From positions 124,001 to 188,000 of the forward strand of contig CAVXRG010000008.1 in the NCBI GenBank assembly GCA_963764195.1: 64,000 nucleotides of DNA, given 5' to 3'. How positions within the stretch are numbered: position 1 is the stretch's first letter; the number at the start of each line of letters is the position of its first letter. The position numbers and the translations under genes were made by a program. This document shows, in pieces, positions 40,540 to 49,296 of this stretch. A model generated the notes under the pieces. It had not been told where the DNA came from, did not search any database, and saw nothing but the letters and a program-made list of their open reading frames with translations. This DNA is from JBDSSS01 sp963764195 (GTDB lineage Bacteria; Actinomycetota; Actinomycetes; Actinomycetales; Dermatophilaceae).

Positions 40540-41431
40540 ATGGCACGGTACGAAGGTCAACACCGCACCCTGGCTCCCGAGCCGACCCCGGCAACAACCC
40601 CCGACGAGAGCGTGGAGCAGACCCACGGTGCCCCCTCGCGCAGCCGCCTGCGCCGGGTCGGGCGCCCCCTCCTCGTCGGCGCCCTCGCGGTGGGTCTCGG
40701 GGCCAGCGCACTCGCGTACGCCGGAGCCCATGACCTCCACGACTCGAGGGCGAGCTACGTCGTCGGGGCCGGGGTCGTCGCCCCGACCGACGAGCTCGCA
40801 CGCTCGGCCAGCGTCGACACCTCCTATCGCGAGCAGGCGTCCGTCTCGCGCAACGAGCGCCGGACCGCCCTGTCGGCCACCGGGGTCGACACCGCCACCG
40901 AGCTCGAGGCGGCCGCCAAGACCGCCGCCGACAAGCGGGCCAAGGCGGCCGCGGCGGCGAAGGCCGAGGCGGCTCGCAAGGCGAAGGCGGCGGCGGCGGC
41001 GAAGGCGGCAGCGGCGGCGCAAGGCGAAGGCGGCAGCGGCGGCCAAGGCGAAGGCGGCCGCGGCGGCCAAGGCCGAGGCAGACCGGAAGGCGGCCGCCAA
41101 GGCCGCAGCCGCCAACGCGAAGCAGAACCCCAAGGCCGTCGCCCGGGCGCTGATGGCCGACCAGGGCTGGACGAGCACGGCGCAGTACAACTGCCTCGTC
41201 AACCTCTGGGTCGGCGAGAGCGGCTGGCGCTGGTCGGCCAAGAACTCCAGCTCCGGCGCCTACGGCATCCCCCAGTCGCTCCCGGCCAGCAAGATGGCCC
41301 GGTTCGGGGCCGACTACCGGACCAACCCGCGGACCCAGATCAAGTGGGGTCTCTGGTACATCAAGATGTCCTACGGCAGCCCGTGCAACGCCTGGTCGAC
41401 CTGGCAGTCGCGCTCCCCCCACTGGTACTGA
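40540..41431 (+). pseudogene. Secreted transglycosylase (aggregation-promoting-factor type), frameshifted in repeat
   Basis: Begins at ATG 40540 with a hydrophilic start, a membrane/signal segment (PLLVGALAVGLGASALAYAGA, about 44-64) and an Ala/Lys-rich coiled coil encoded by GCGGC/AAGGC repeats. Near 41020 one extra base shifts the frame; the other frame then continues the Ala/Lys repeat and ends in a good lysozyme-like domain: ALMADQGWTSTAQYNCLV, WVGESGWRWSAKNSSSGAYGIPQ (in parts), INWG-like IKWGLWYI and CNAWSTWQS, stop 41431. The catalytic Glu is in GESGW. The shift lies exactly in a slippage-prone repeat, so it may be phase variation, decay or a sequencing error. Read through, the product has about 296 residues. 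Confidence 0.8.
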
Positions 41432-41485
41432 CCCACGGGGGCTCACCCACGGGGGCTCACGGCCGCGGGCGGCCTGCGCCCCCGT
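41431..41485. repeat. REP-like repeat copy (unit B, reverse) with duplicated flank
   Basis: ACCCACGGGGGCTC occurs twice (41431-41444 and 41445-41458). From 41449 to 41485 the sequence is a reverse-oriented copy of the unit B repeat found four times at 56128-56407, with small differences. It can fold as a GC-rich hairpin. Confidence 0.65.
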
Positions 41486-41576
41486 GTCCCCCCGAACATC
41501 CCGCGTGGCTGGGCCGCAGGGTCAAGACGACCCGCGTGGTCGGCTTTTCGAGGAACGCGAGCCGGGCCTGTGGTCT

Positions 41577-41618
41577 CTGACCGAAGAATGCGGCCTGGCG
41601 GCCGGATTCTTCGGTCAG
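41577..41618. terminator. Bidirectional terminator hairpin
   Basis: CTGACCGAAGAAT, then GGCC/GGCC in the apical part, then ATTCTTCGGTCAG: 13-bp perfect outer stem. It lies between the transglycosylase (ends 41431, +) and coaA, whose stop codon (41615-41617) is inside the stem. Confidence 0.78.
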
Positions 41619-42580
41619 ATCTTGCGGAGTCGCACGCGGCGCACCGCGTGGTTCTCGCCCTTGGAGAGCACGAGCGTGGCCCGTGAGCGGGTGGGCAGGA
41701 TGTTCTCGACGAGGTTGGGACCGTTGATCTCGCGCCAGATCCGGTTGGCCGTCGCGACCGCCTCGTCGTCGGAGAGCACGGCATACCGGTGGAAGTAGGA
41801 GTCCGGGTTGGAGAAGGCGGTCTCCCGCAGCCGGAGGAAGCGGTCGACGTACCACGTGCGCACGTCGTCGACCCACGCGTCGACGTAGACGGAGAAGTCG
41901 AAGAAGTCGCTGACCGCCATGCCGGTGCCGCGCACCGGGTGGACCTGCGGCGCCTGGAGCACGTTGAGGCCCTCGACGATGAGCACGTCGGGCTGGCGCA
42001 CGGCGACCCGCTCGCCGGGGACGATGTCGTAGGTGAGGTGGGAGTAGACCGGCGCGGTGACCTCGGCCCGGCCCGACTTCACCTCCGCGACGAAGCGCAG
42101 CAGCGCCCGCCGGTCGTAGGACTCCGGGAAGCCCTTGCGGCGCAGCAGGCCGCGCCGCTCCAGCTCGGCGTTGGGGTAGAGGAAGCCGTCGGTGGTGATC
42201 AGCTCGACCCGCGGCGTGTCTGGCCAGCGGGCGAGCATCTCGCGCAGGATGCGGGCCGTCGTCGACTTCCCGACGGCCACCGACCCGGCCACACCGATGA
42301 CGAAGGGGGTCTTCGCCGGCCGTTCGCCGAGGAAGTCGGTCGTGACCTGGTGGAGCTGCCGCGTCCCGCCGACGTAGAAGTTGAGCAGCCGCGAGAGCGG
42401 CAGGTAGACCTCCTCGACCTCCCGCAGGTCGATCCGGTCCCCGAGGCCGCGCAGTCGGGTGAGGTCGGCGACGTCGAGGCTGAGTGGGGTGTTCTCCCGC
42501 AGCCGCGACCACGCGGCACGGTCGAGCTCGACGTAGGGCGACGGGATCGCCGTCTGGGGTCCGTTCGGTGGCTGGGACAC
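41615..42580 (-). CDS. coaA: Type I pantothenate kinase
   Basis: Phosphorylates pantothenate, the first step of coenzyme A synthesis. The 321 residues have Walker A GVAGSVAVGKST (96-107), ITTDGFLYPN, KGFPESYDRRALLRF and VLIVEGLNVLQ, and end in LRKI. The GTG at 42580 gives VSQPPNGPQ and leads into SPYVELDRAAWSRL, the usual start region; the ribosome-binding site is weak, so the start is less certain. It is divergent from glmS with about 70 bases between them, so the promoters must be close. Confidence 0.95.
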   Translation of the reverse strand: MSQPPNGPQTAIPSPYVELDRAAWSRLRENTPLSLDVADLTRLRGLGDRIDLREVEEVYLPLSRLLNFYVGGTRQLHQVTTDFLGERPAKTPFVIGVAGSVAVGKSTTARILREMLARWPDTPRVELITTDGFLYPNAELERRGLLRRKGFPESYDRRALLRFVAEVKSGRAEVTAPVYSHLTYDIVPGERVAVRQPDVLIVEGLNVLQAPQVHPVRGTGMAVSDFFDFSVYVDAWVDDVRTWYVDRFLRLRETAFSNPDSYFHRYAVLSDDEAVATANRIWREINGPNLVENILPTRSRATLVLSKGENHAVRRVRLRKI

Positions 42581-42653
42581 CGCGCCATTGTGGCGGACGC
42601 GGGCCGCGAGGCGCGGGACCGGGCGGAGGGCCGCGTCCCCTAGGCTGTGGCGC

Positions 42654-44513
42654 ATGTGCGGAATCGTGGGTTATGTGGGTAGATCCGTCGACGGCAGTGC
42701 GCTCGACGTCGTGATGGAGGGTCTCTCCCGTCTCGAGTACCGCGGCTACGACTCGGCCGGTGTCGCGCTCATCGACGGCGACCACGTCACGACGCGCAAG
42801 AAGTCGGGCAAGCTCGCCAACCTCGTCGCCGAGATCGAGGCCGACCCGATGCCGGCGTCCTCGACCGGCATCGGTCACACCCGCTGGGCCACCCACGGCG
42901 GCCCCACCGACGAGAACGCCCACCCGCACCGCGGCGGCGACGACGGCAAGCTCGCGCTCATCCACAACGGGATCATCGAGAACTTCCACGCCCTCAAGCA
43001 GGACCTCATCGCAGCCGGCACCAGGTTCACGAGCGAGACCGACACCGAGGTCGTCGCGCACCTCCTCGCGCGGGCGTATGCCGCCCACGGTGACCTCACC
43101 GAGGCGATGCGCGCGGTCGTGGCCGACCTCGAGGGCGCCTTCACGCTGCTCGCCGTCCACGCCGACCAGCCCGGGGTCGTCGTCGGAGCCCGGCGCAACA
43201 GCCCACTCGTCGTCGGCCTGGGGGACGACGCGAACTACCTCGGCTCGGACGTCGCCGCCTTCATCGGGCACACCCGGCACGCGATGGAGCTCGACCAGGA
43301 CCAGATCGTCACGATCACCCCCGACGGTGCGAGCGTGATCAACTTCGACGGCACCCCGGCCGAGGGCAAGGCCTACGAGGTGACGTGGGACGCGGCCGCG
43401 GCGGAGAAGGGCGGCTATGCCACCTTCATGGAGAAGGAGATCCACGACCAGCCGCACGCAGTCGGTGACACGCTGCTCGGACGCACCGACGCCTCCGGAC
43501 GCCTCGTCCTCGACGAGCTGCGGATCTCCGAGGAGCAGCTGCGCGCCGTCGACCGGATCACGATCGTCGCCTGCGGCACCGCCGCCTACGCGGGCATGAC
43601 CGCGAAGTACGCCATCGAGCACTGGACCCGGATCCCGGTCGAGGTCGCCCTGGCCCACGAGTTCCGCTACTGCGACCCGATCGTCAACGAGCGCACCCTC
43701 GTGGTGTCGATCAGCCAGTCGGGCGAGACGATGGACACGCTGATGGCCGTCAAGCACGCCCGGCTCCTCGGCGCCCTGACGATCTCCGTCTGCAACACCC
43801 ACGGCTCGACGATCCCGCGCGAGTCCGACGCCGTGCTCTACACGCACGCCGGGCCCGAGATCGCCGTCGCCTCGACGAAGGCCTTCCTCGCCCAGATCAC
43901 GGCGTGCTACGTCCTCGGCCTCTACCTCGCCCAGCTGCGCGGCGGCACCTACGCCGACGACGCGGCCGCGGTGATGAAGGAGCTCGGCGGGGTGCCGGAC
44001 AAGATCGAGACCCTGCTCGGGCAGATGGACCGCGTCAAGGAGATCGCCGGGTTCATGGCCGACACCCGCTCGGTGCTCTTCCTCGGCCGCCACGTCGGCT
44101 ACCCGGTGGCGATGGAGGGCGCGCTCAAGCTCAAGGAGCTCGCCTACATCCACGCCGAGGGGTTCGCCGCCGGCGAGCTGAAGCACGGCCCGATCGCCCT
44201 CATCGAGCCCGGCCAGCCGGTCTTCGTCATCGTGCCGTCGCCCTCGAGCGAGCACGGCCTGCACGGCAAGGTCGTCAGCAACATCCAGGAGATCCGGGCC
44301 CGCGGGGCGCGCACCCTCGTCATCGCCGAGGAGGGTGACGAGGCCGTCGTGCCCTTCGCCGACGAGGTGATCCGGGTGCCGGCGACCTCGCCGCTGCTCG
44401 CCCCGCTGCTCACCGTCGTGCCGCTGCAGGTCTTCGCCCTGTGGCTCTCGACGGCCAAGGGCCTCGACGTCGACCAGCCGCGCAACCTCGCCAAGTCGGT
44501 CACGGTCGAGTGA
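42654..44513 (+). CDS. glmS: Glutamine-fructose-6-phosphate aminotransferase (isomerizing)
   Basis: Makes glucosamine-6-phosphate, the entry point to UDP-GlcNAc for wall and mycothiol synthesis. The 619 residues comprise an N-terminal glutaminase domain with catalytic Cys2 (MCGIVGYVG), GHTRWATHG and NGIIEN, and two SIS isomerase domains (VACGTAAYAG, SISQSGETMDT, LFLGRHVGYPVAMEGALKLKEL in parts), ending LAKSVTVE. No glmS ribozyme is seen upstream. It heads a nine-gene + strand run to tsaD at 51517. Confidence 0.97.
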   Translation: MCGIVGYVGRSVDGSALDVVMEGLSRLEYRGYDSAGVALIDGDHVTTRKKSGKLANLVAEIEADPMPASSTGIGHTRWATHGGPTDENAHPHRGGDDGKLALIHNGIIENFHALKQDLIAAGTRFTSETDTEVVAHLLARAYAAHGDLTEAMRAVVADLEGAFTLLAVHADQPGVVVGARRNSPLVVGLGDDANYLGSDVAAFIGHTRHAMELDQDQIVTITPDGASVINFDGTPAEGKAYEVTWDAAAAEKGGYATFMEKEIHDQPHAVGDTLLGRTDASGRLVLDELRISEEQLRAVDRITIVACGTAAYAGMTAKYAIEHWTRIPVEVALAHEFRYCDPIVNERTLVVSISQSGETMDTLMAVKHARLLGALTISVCNTHGSTIPRESDAVLYTHAGPEIAVASTKAFLAQITACYVLGLYLAQLRGGTYADDAAAVMKELGGVPDKIETLLGQMDRVKEIAGFMADTRSVLFLGRHVGYPVAMEGALKLKELAYIHAEGFAAGELKHGPIALIEPGQPVFVIVPSPSSEHGLHGKVVSNIQEIRARGARTLVIAEEGDEAVVPFADEVIRVPATSPLLAPLLTVVPLQVFALWLSTAKGLDVDQPRNLAKSVTVE

Positions 44514-44544
44514 CCGCCGCGCCGCCCGCAGGGAGAGTCCGACC

Positions 44545-44895
44545 GTGATCATCGGGGTCGGTATCGACGTCGTCGACATCGCCCGCTTCGGGCAGACCAT
44601 CGAGCGGACCCCGGCCCTGCTCGAGCGGCTCTTCACGACGGAGGAGCGCACTCTCGGGATCGCATCGCTCGCGGCGCGGTTCGCGGCCAAGGAGGCGCTG
44701 GCGAAGTCGCTCGGCGCCCCGGCCGGGATGCACTGGACCGACGCCCGCGTCGTCACCAACGACGACGGCCGGCCCTTCCTCGAGGTGGAGGGCACCGTCG
44801 CGTCCCGGGCGACCGACCTCGGGGTCGACTGCTTCCACGTCTCCCTGTCCCACGACGCGGGCATCGCGTCGGCCGTCGTCATCGCGGAGGGCTGA
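44545..44895 (+). CDS. acpS: Holo-[acyl-carrier-protein] synthase
   Basis: Transfers 4'-phosphopantetheine from CoA to acyl carrier protein. The 116 residues show the Mg-binding VGIGVDIxD-like motif as VGIDVVDIARF (Asp8), RFAAKEALAKSLG near residue 48 and VSLSHDAGIASAVV near the end. GTG start at 44545 with AGGGAG upstream. Its last base is the first base of the next gene, so it is coupled to nnr. Confidence 0.94.
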   Translation: MIIGVGIDVVDIARFGQTIERTPALLERLFTTEERTLGIASLAARFAAKEALAKSLGAPAGMHWTDARVVTNDDGRPFLEVEGTVASRATDLGVDCFHVSLSHDAGIASAVVIAEG

Positions 44896-46385
44896 TGATT
44901 CGCGCACTGTCCGTCGACCGGGTCCGAGCAGCCGAGGAGGCCGCGATGGCCGACCTCCCCGAGGGCGAGCTGATGGAGCGAGCGGCGGAGGGGCTGGCCG
45001 ACGTGGCCGCCGCCCGGCTCGCTGAGCGCGACGGGCGCACGGTCGTCGCTCTCGTCGGTGCCGGCAACAACGGTGGTGACACGCTGTATGCCGCTGGGCT
45101 CCTGTCCGATGCCGGGTTCGCCTGCGTCGCAGTGCTCCTCGCCTCCGACGGGCGCGCCGGTTCGCACGAGGGCGGGCTCGCGGCGGCCGAGGAGGCCGGG
45201 GTGTCGGTCGTCGTCGCCGCTGACGACCCCCGGGCTGCTTCGGCTCTGGTCGCCGAGGGCGACCTCGTGCTCGACGGCATCGTCGGGATCGGCGGCCGAG
45301 CCGGGCTGCGACCGGATGCGGCCCGGCTCGTCGACGCCATCGACGACGATGCCTGGGTGGTCGCCGTCGACCTCGCGAGCGGTCTCGACCCCGCGGGGGA
45401 GGCCGCCGACGACGAGTCGGTCTGGGCCGACGAGACCGTCACCTTCGCCACCCCGAAGCCGGCGCACCTGCTCCCGGCGGGGGAGGGGGCGACCGGACGG
45501 CTCACCGTCGTCGACATCGGCCTCGAGACGGCGGACGTGCCGGCCGCGGTGGAGCGCCTCACCTGGGACGACGTCCGGCTGCTCTGGCCGGTCCCCGGCC
45601 CGTCCGACGACAAGTACTCCCGCGGCGTCCTCGGGATCGTCGCCGGTGGCGAGAGCTACACCGGCGCCGCCCTGCTCAGCGTCACGGCAGCCGTGGAGGC
45701 CGGCGCGGGCATGGTCCGCTACGTCGGCACGCCGACCCCGGCCGGCCTCGTCCGCGCCGCCGTGCCGGAGGCCGTCCACGGCGCCGGCCGCGTCCAGGCC
45801 TGGCTCGTCGGGCCGGGCCTCGACGTCGAAGCCGACGACGACGACGCGGCCGACCAGCTCGCCGTGGCGCGCGACGCCGTCTCCTCTGACCTGCCCCTCG
45901 TCCTCGACGCGGGTGGCCTCGACCTCATCGACCCGGCGGCCGCTCCGCGCTCCGCGCCCACCCTGCTCACCCCGCACGCAGGCGAGCTCGCTCGCCTGCT
46001 CGGCCGGTTCGACAAGGCGGACGTGACCCGCGAGGACGTGGAGGGAGACCCCCTCGGTCACGCCCGCCGGCTCGCCACCCGCACCGGGGCCACCGTGCTG
46101 CTCAAGGGGTCGACCACCCTCGTCGTCGACCCCGACGGGGACGGCCCGGTCCGCAGCCAGGCCGACGCACCCGCCTGGCTCGCCACGGCCGGCGCCGGCG
46201 ACGTGCTCGCCGGCCTCGTGGGGACCCTGCTCGCCTCCGGCCTCAGCCCCCTCGACGCCGGCTCCCTCGGGGCGCTCGTCCACGGGGTGGCGGCCGACCG
46301 GGCGTCCGGCGGCGGCCCGCTGCGGGCGCTCGCGGTGGCTCACGGCATTCGTCCGACGGTCCGCGACCTGCTCGCTCGCCGATGA
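44895..46385 (+). CDS. nnr: Bifunctional NAD(P)H-hydrate epimerase / ADP-dependent dehydratase
   Basis: Repairs hydrated NAD(P)H. The N-terminal epimerase domain (about 1-215) has LVGAGNNGGDTLYAAGLL and VAVDLASGLDPAGE. The C-terminal ribokinase-like dehydratase domain (about 225-496) has DKYSRGVLGIVAGGESYTGAALLS (in parts), GPGL, LTPHAGELARLLG and the anion hole ATAGAGDVLAGLVG. At 496 residues it is a standard YjeF fusion. ATG at 44895 overlaps the acpS stop, and the stop overlaps the alr start. Confidence 0.95.
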   Translation: MIRALSVDRVRAAEEAAMADLPEGELMERAAEGLADVAAARLAERDGRTVVALVGAGNNGGDTLYAAGLLSDAGFACVAVLLASDGRAGSHEGGLAAAEEAGVSVVVAADDPRAASALVAEGDLVLDGIVGIGGRAGLRPDAARLVDAIDDDAWVVAVDLASGLDPAGEAADDESVWADETVTFATPKPAHLLPAGEGATGRLTVVDIGLETADVPAAVERLTWDDVRLLWPVPGPSDDKYSRGVLGIVAGGESYTGAALLSVTAAVEAGAGMVRYVGTPTPAGLVRAAVPEAVHGAGRVQAWLVGPGLDVEADDDDAADQLAVARDAVSSDLPLVLDAGGLDLIDPAAAPRSAPTLLTPHAGELARLLGRFDKADVTREDVEGDPLGHARRLATRTGATVLLKGSTTLVVDPDGDGPVRSQADAPAWLATAGAGDVLAGLVGTLLASGLSPLDAGSLGALVHGVAADRASGGGPLRALAVAHGIRPTVRDLLARR

Positions 46386-47596
46386 CCCCGACCGACCCGA
46401 CCGACCCGACCGACCCGACCGGCGCGCACGGCGCGGCCACGGACCTCGAGGCCGCGACCCGGGGCCTGGCGGCGTGGGTCGAGGTCGACCTCACGGCCCT
46501 CGAGCACAACGTCAGGACGCTGCGGGCCCGCGCACCCCACTCCCTGCTGATGGCCGTCGTCAAGGCGGACGGCTACGGCCACGGCCTCGTCCCCGTGGCG
46601 CGCGCCGCGGTGCGTGCCGGCGCCGACTGGCTCGGGGTGGCCCAGCTGGGCGAGGCCCTCGCGCTGCGCGACGCCGGCGTCACCGGTCCCGTCCTCACCT
46701 GGCTCAGCGTGCCCGGCACCGACTTCGCCGGGGCGCTCGCCCGCGACATCGACGTGTCGGCCTCGGCGCCCTGGGTCCTCGACGAGATCGCCGCCGCCGC
46801 CCGGGCGACGGGTCGGACGGCCCGCGTCCACCTCAAGGTCGACACGGGGCTCGGCCGGGGCGGGGCGTTCGGGCCCGACTGGCTGACGCTCGTGCGTCAC
46901 GCGCGGCCGCTCGAGGCCGAGGGCACGGTGCGCGTCGTCGGGATCTGGACACACTTCGCGCACGCCGACGCCCCCGACCACCCGACGGTGCTCGCCCAGC
47001 AGGTCCGCTTCTTCGAGGCCGTCGCCGAGGCGGAGCGCGAGGGCTGCCGCCCGGAGGTGCGCCACCTCGCCAACTCCGCAGCGACCCTCGTGCACCCATC
47101 GGCGCACGCGGACCTCGTGCGGCCCGGTCTGGCGCTCTACGGGCTGACCCCCGTGCCCCAGGTCGACGACGACTTCGGCCTCCGACCGGTGATGACCTTC
47201 CGCAGCCGCCTCGCGCTCGTCAAGCGGCTCCCTGCGGGACAGGGGGTCAGCTACGGCCACGCCTACCTCACGGCCGCGGACACGGTGGTGGGACTCGTCC
47301 CGGCTGGGTATGCCGATGGGGTGCCCCGCAACGCGAGCAACCTCGGACCCGTGACCCTCGGCGGTCGACGCACCGTCGTCGCCGGACGGGTCTGCATGGA
47401 CCAGTTCGTCATCGACCTCGGTGCCGGCTCGAGCGCCGCCGCCGGCGACGTCGTCACCCTCTTCGGTGGCGCGCCCGGTGAGCCGACGGCCCAGGACTGG
47501 GCCGACGCGACCGGCACCATCAGCTACGAGATCGTCACCCGGGTCGGAGCGCGGGTCCCGCGGCTGCTGCTCGGTGGGACGGGGGAGAACGGATGA
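46382..47596 (+). CDS. alr: Alanine racemase
   Basis: PLP enzyme supplying D-alanine for peptidoglycan. The 404 residues have the PLP lysine K61 in AVVKADGYGHGLVPVA, LKVDTGLGRGG, HLANSAAT and the catalytic Tyr in GVSYGHAYLTA, then GYADGVPR and VCMDQFVIDLG. The ATG at 46382 overlaps the nnr stop. The start region encodes TDPTDPTDPT from a 9-base repeat; the true fold begins near residue 28 (GLAAWVEVDLTALEHN). Coupled at both ends. Confidence 0.95.
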   Translation: MTPTDPTDPTDPTGAHGAATDLEAATRGLAAWVEVDLTALEHNVRTLRARAPHSLLMAVVKADGYGHGLVPVARAAVRAGADWLGVAQLGEALALRDAGVTGPVLTWLSVPGTDFAGALARDIDVSASAPWVLDEIAAAARATGRTARVHLKVDTGLGRGGAFGPDWLTLVRHARPLEAEGTVRVVGIWTHFAHADAPDHPTVLAQQVRFFEAVAEAEREGCRPEVRHLANSAATLVHPSAHADLVRPGLALYGLTPVPQVDDDFGLRPVMTFRSRLALVKRLPAGQGVSYGHAYLTAADTVVGLVPAGYADGVPRNASNLGPVTLGGRRTVVAGRVCMDQFVIDLGAGSSAAAGDVVTLFGGAPGEPTAQDWADATGTISYEIVTRVGARVPRLLLGGTGENG

Positions 47597-48840
47597 GCCC
47601 GCGACGCAACCCGATCATCGGGATCGCCGCCGGCGTGGCGGGAGTGGCTGCGGGGGTGGCGGCCGGGGTGGTCGCCGACCGGGCGGGCAGGCACCGGTCC
47701 GCGATGGCCGCCCTCGAGACGCCCGAGCTGCTCGCGATCACCCCCGACGAGGAGCACGTCGTGCTCACCGACGACGGGGTCCCGCTCCACGCCGAGGTCG
47801 ACCTGCCCGAGCCCGCCGACGCCCGCGAGGCGGCGGAGGGCACGACGCCCGCCGGCCGCCCCGCGAGCCTGCCCACCATCGTGCTCACCCATGGCTACTG
47901 CCTCAGCCTGCGCTGCTGGGTCTACCAGCGGCGGGCCCTCAAGGCGGCCGGGTTCCGGGTGGTCAGCTGGGACCAGCGCGGCCACGGCCGGTCCGGCCGC
48001 GGCGATCCCGAGAGCTACGTCATCGACCGGTTGGGGGCCGACCTCGGCGCCGTCATCGACCAGCTCGCGCCCGAGGGGGACCTCGTGCTCGTCGGGCACT
48101 CGATGGGCGGCATGACGATCATGGCCCTCGGCGAGCAGGACCCCGACCTCATCCGCGAGCGCGTCATCGGCGTCGCCTTCGTCGGCACGAGCCCCGGTGG
48201 CCTCAACCTCGCCAACGGTGGTCGGGTGGCCACCTTCGGGCGCACCCTGCTCGAGCGGGTCGGTCCCACGGTCCTCGGTCCGCTCGGCGCGCAGCCCGAC
48301 CTCTTCCTGCGGATCCGGCGAGCCGGACGCGGCGTCGAGGACTTCCTCGTCGAGCAGAACTCCTTCGGCTCACGCGTCCCGCGCTCCATCGTGCGCTACA
48401 CGGCCGACATCCTGCTCGGCACCCCGCTCGACGTCGTCAACGACTACCTCGAGGCCTTCGACGGCTTCGACAAGCGTCCGGCGCTCGCGGAGTTCACGAG
48501 GACGATGGTCCTCGTCTTCAACGGCAAGCAGGACATCCTCACCCCGCCCGCCCACAGCGAGCTCATCGTCGACGCGATCCCCGGGGCGGAGCACATCATC
48601 GTCAACGACGCCGGCCACGTCATCATGCTCGAGCACCCCGACCTGCTCAACGCCCACCTCGTCGAGCTCGCCGACCAGGCCGCCCGCGCCAAGGCGGAGA
48701 ACGTCGACGTCTCCCGGCAGCCGCGGGTGCGGCGGATCGTCACCGACGTCGCGAAGGGCCGCCGGATGCGGCGGCTCGAACGCGAGGCCGACGAGATCGT
48801 CCGGTCGGGCCGCAAGGAGAAGCAGAGCCGTGGCGCGTGA
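47593..48840 (+). CDS. Alpha/beta hydrolase
   Basis: Hydrolase of 415 residues, starting at ATG 47593 over the alr stop. An N-terminal hydrophobic segment (GIAAGVAGVAAGVAAGVVA) suggests a membrane anchor. Core motifs are VLTHGYCLSLRCWVYQ, WDQRGHGRSGR, the nucleophile elbow LVGHSMGGMTIM, NGKQDILTPPAHSE and the His in NDAGHVIMLEHPD. A hydrolase in this place, between alr and tsaE, is conserved across many actinobacteria. The substrate is unknown. A basic C-terminal tail follows residue 375. Confidence 0.9.
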   Translation: MSPRRNPIIGIAAGVAGVAAGVAAGVVADRAGRHRSAMAALETPELLAITPDEEHVVLTDDGVPLHAEVDLPEPADAREAAEGTTPAGRPASLPTIVLTHGYCLSLRCWVYQRRALKAAGFRVVSWDQRGHGRSGRGDPESYVIDRLGADLGAVIDQLAPEGDLVLVGHSMGGMTIMALGEQDPDLIRERVIGVAFVGTSPGGLNLANGGRVATFGRTLLERVGPTVLGPLGAQPDLFLRIRRAGRGVEDFLVEQNSFGSRVPRSIVRYTADILLGTPLDVVNDYLEAFDGFDKRPALAEFTRTMVLVFNGKQDILTPPAHSELIVDAIPGAEHIIVNDAGHVIMLEHPDLLNAHLVELADQAARAKAENVDVSRQPRVRRIVTDVAKGRRMRRLEREADEIVRSGRKEKQSRGA

Positions 48841-49291
48841 GCTCCGGCTCCCCGATGTCGACGCCACCCAGGACTTCGGCCGGCGGCTCGGTCGCGCGCT
48901 GCGCGCCGGGGACGTCCTCGTGCTCACCGGTGACCTCGGCGCGGGCAAGACGACGCTGACCCAGGGGATCGCCGAGGGGCTCGGGGTGCGCGGACCGATC
49001 ACGTCCCCGACCTTCGTCATCGCCCGGATCCACCCCTCGCTCGTCGGGGGGCCCGCGCTCGTCCACGTCGACGCCTACCGGATCGGGAGCACCCTCGAGC
49101 TCGACGACCTCGACCTCGACGCCGACCTCGACGCGAGTGTGACGATCATCGAGTGGGGCGCGGGGCTCGCGGAGCAGCTGAGCGCCGAGCGGCTCGAGAT
49201 CACGCTGACCGGTCACGACGTGCGCACCGCGCGGCTCGTCGGCGTGGGGCCGCGGTGGGACGAGGTCGTCGCCGCCGGCGGGATAGCCTGA
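48830..49291 (+). CDS. tsaE: tRNA t6A biosynthesis ATPase TsaE
   Basis: P-loop ATPase needed for N6-threonylcarbamoyladenosine in tRNAs reading ANN codons. The 153 residues have Walker A LTGDLGAGKTTLTQG (about 34-48), PTFVIARIH, LVHVDAYRI and IIEWGAGLAEQL. GTG at 48830 overlaps the preceding gene by 11 bases. tsaE, tsaB and tsaD sit together, with rimI between, giving the whole t6A transfer complex except TsaC. Confidence 0.95.
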   Translation: MARELRLPDVDATQDFGRRLGRALRAGDVLVLTGDLGAGKTTLTQGIAEGLGVRGPITSPTFVIARIHPSLVGGPALVHVDAYRIGSTLELDDLDLDADLDASVTIIEWGAGLAEQLSAERLEITLTGHDVRTARLVGVGPRWDEVVAAGGIA

Positions 49292-49296
49292 CCGTC

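Noticed and set aside
42580..42653. glmS ribozyme upstream of glmS
   Set aside because: The gap is only about 70 bases, too short, and the ribozyme core is absent.
41457..46343. A 1628-codon minus-strand open frame
   Set aside because: It is antisense to glmS, acpS and nnr and passes through coaA in another frame. All the real proteins are recognised in the other frames.
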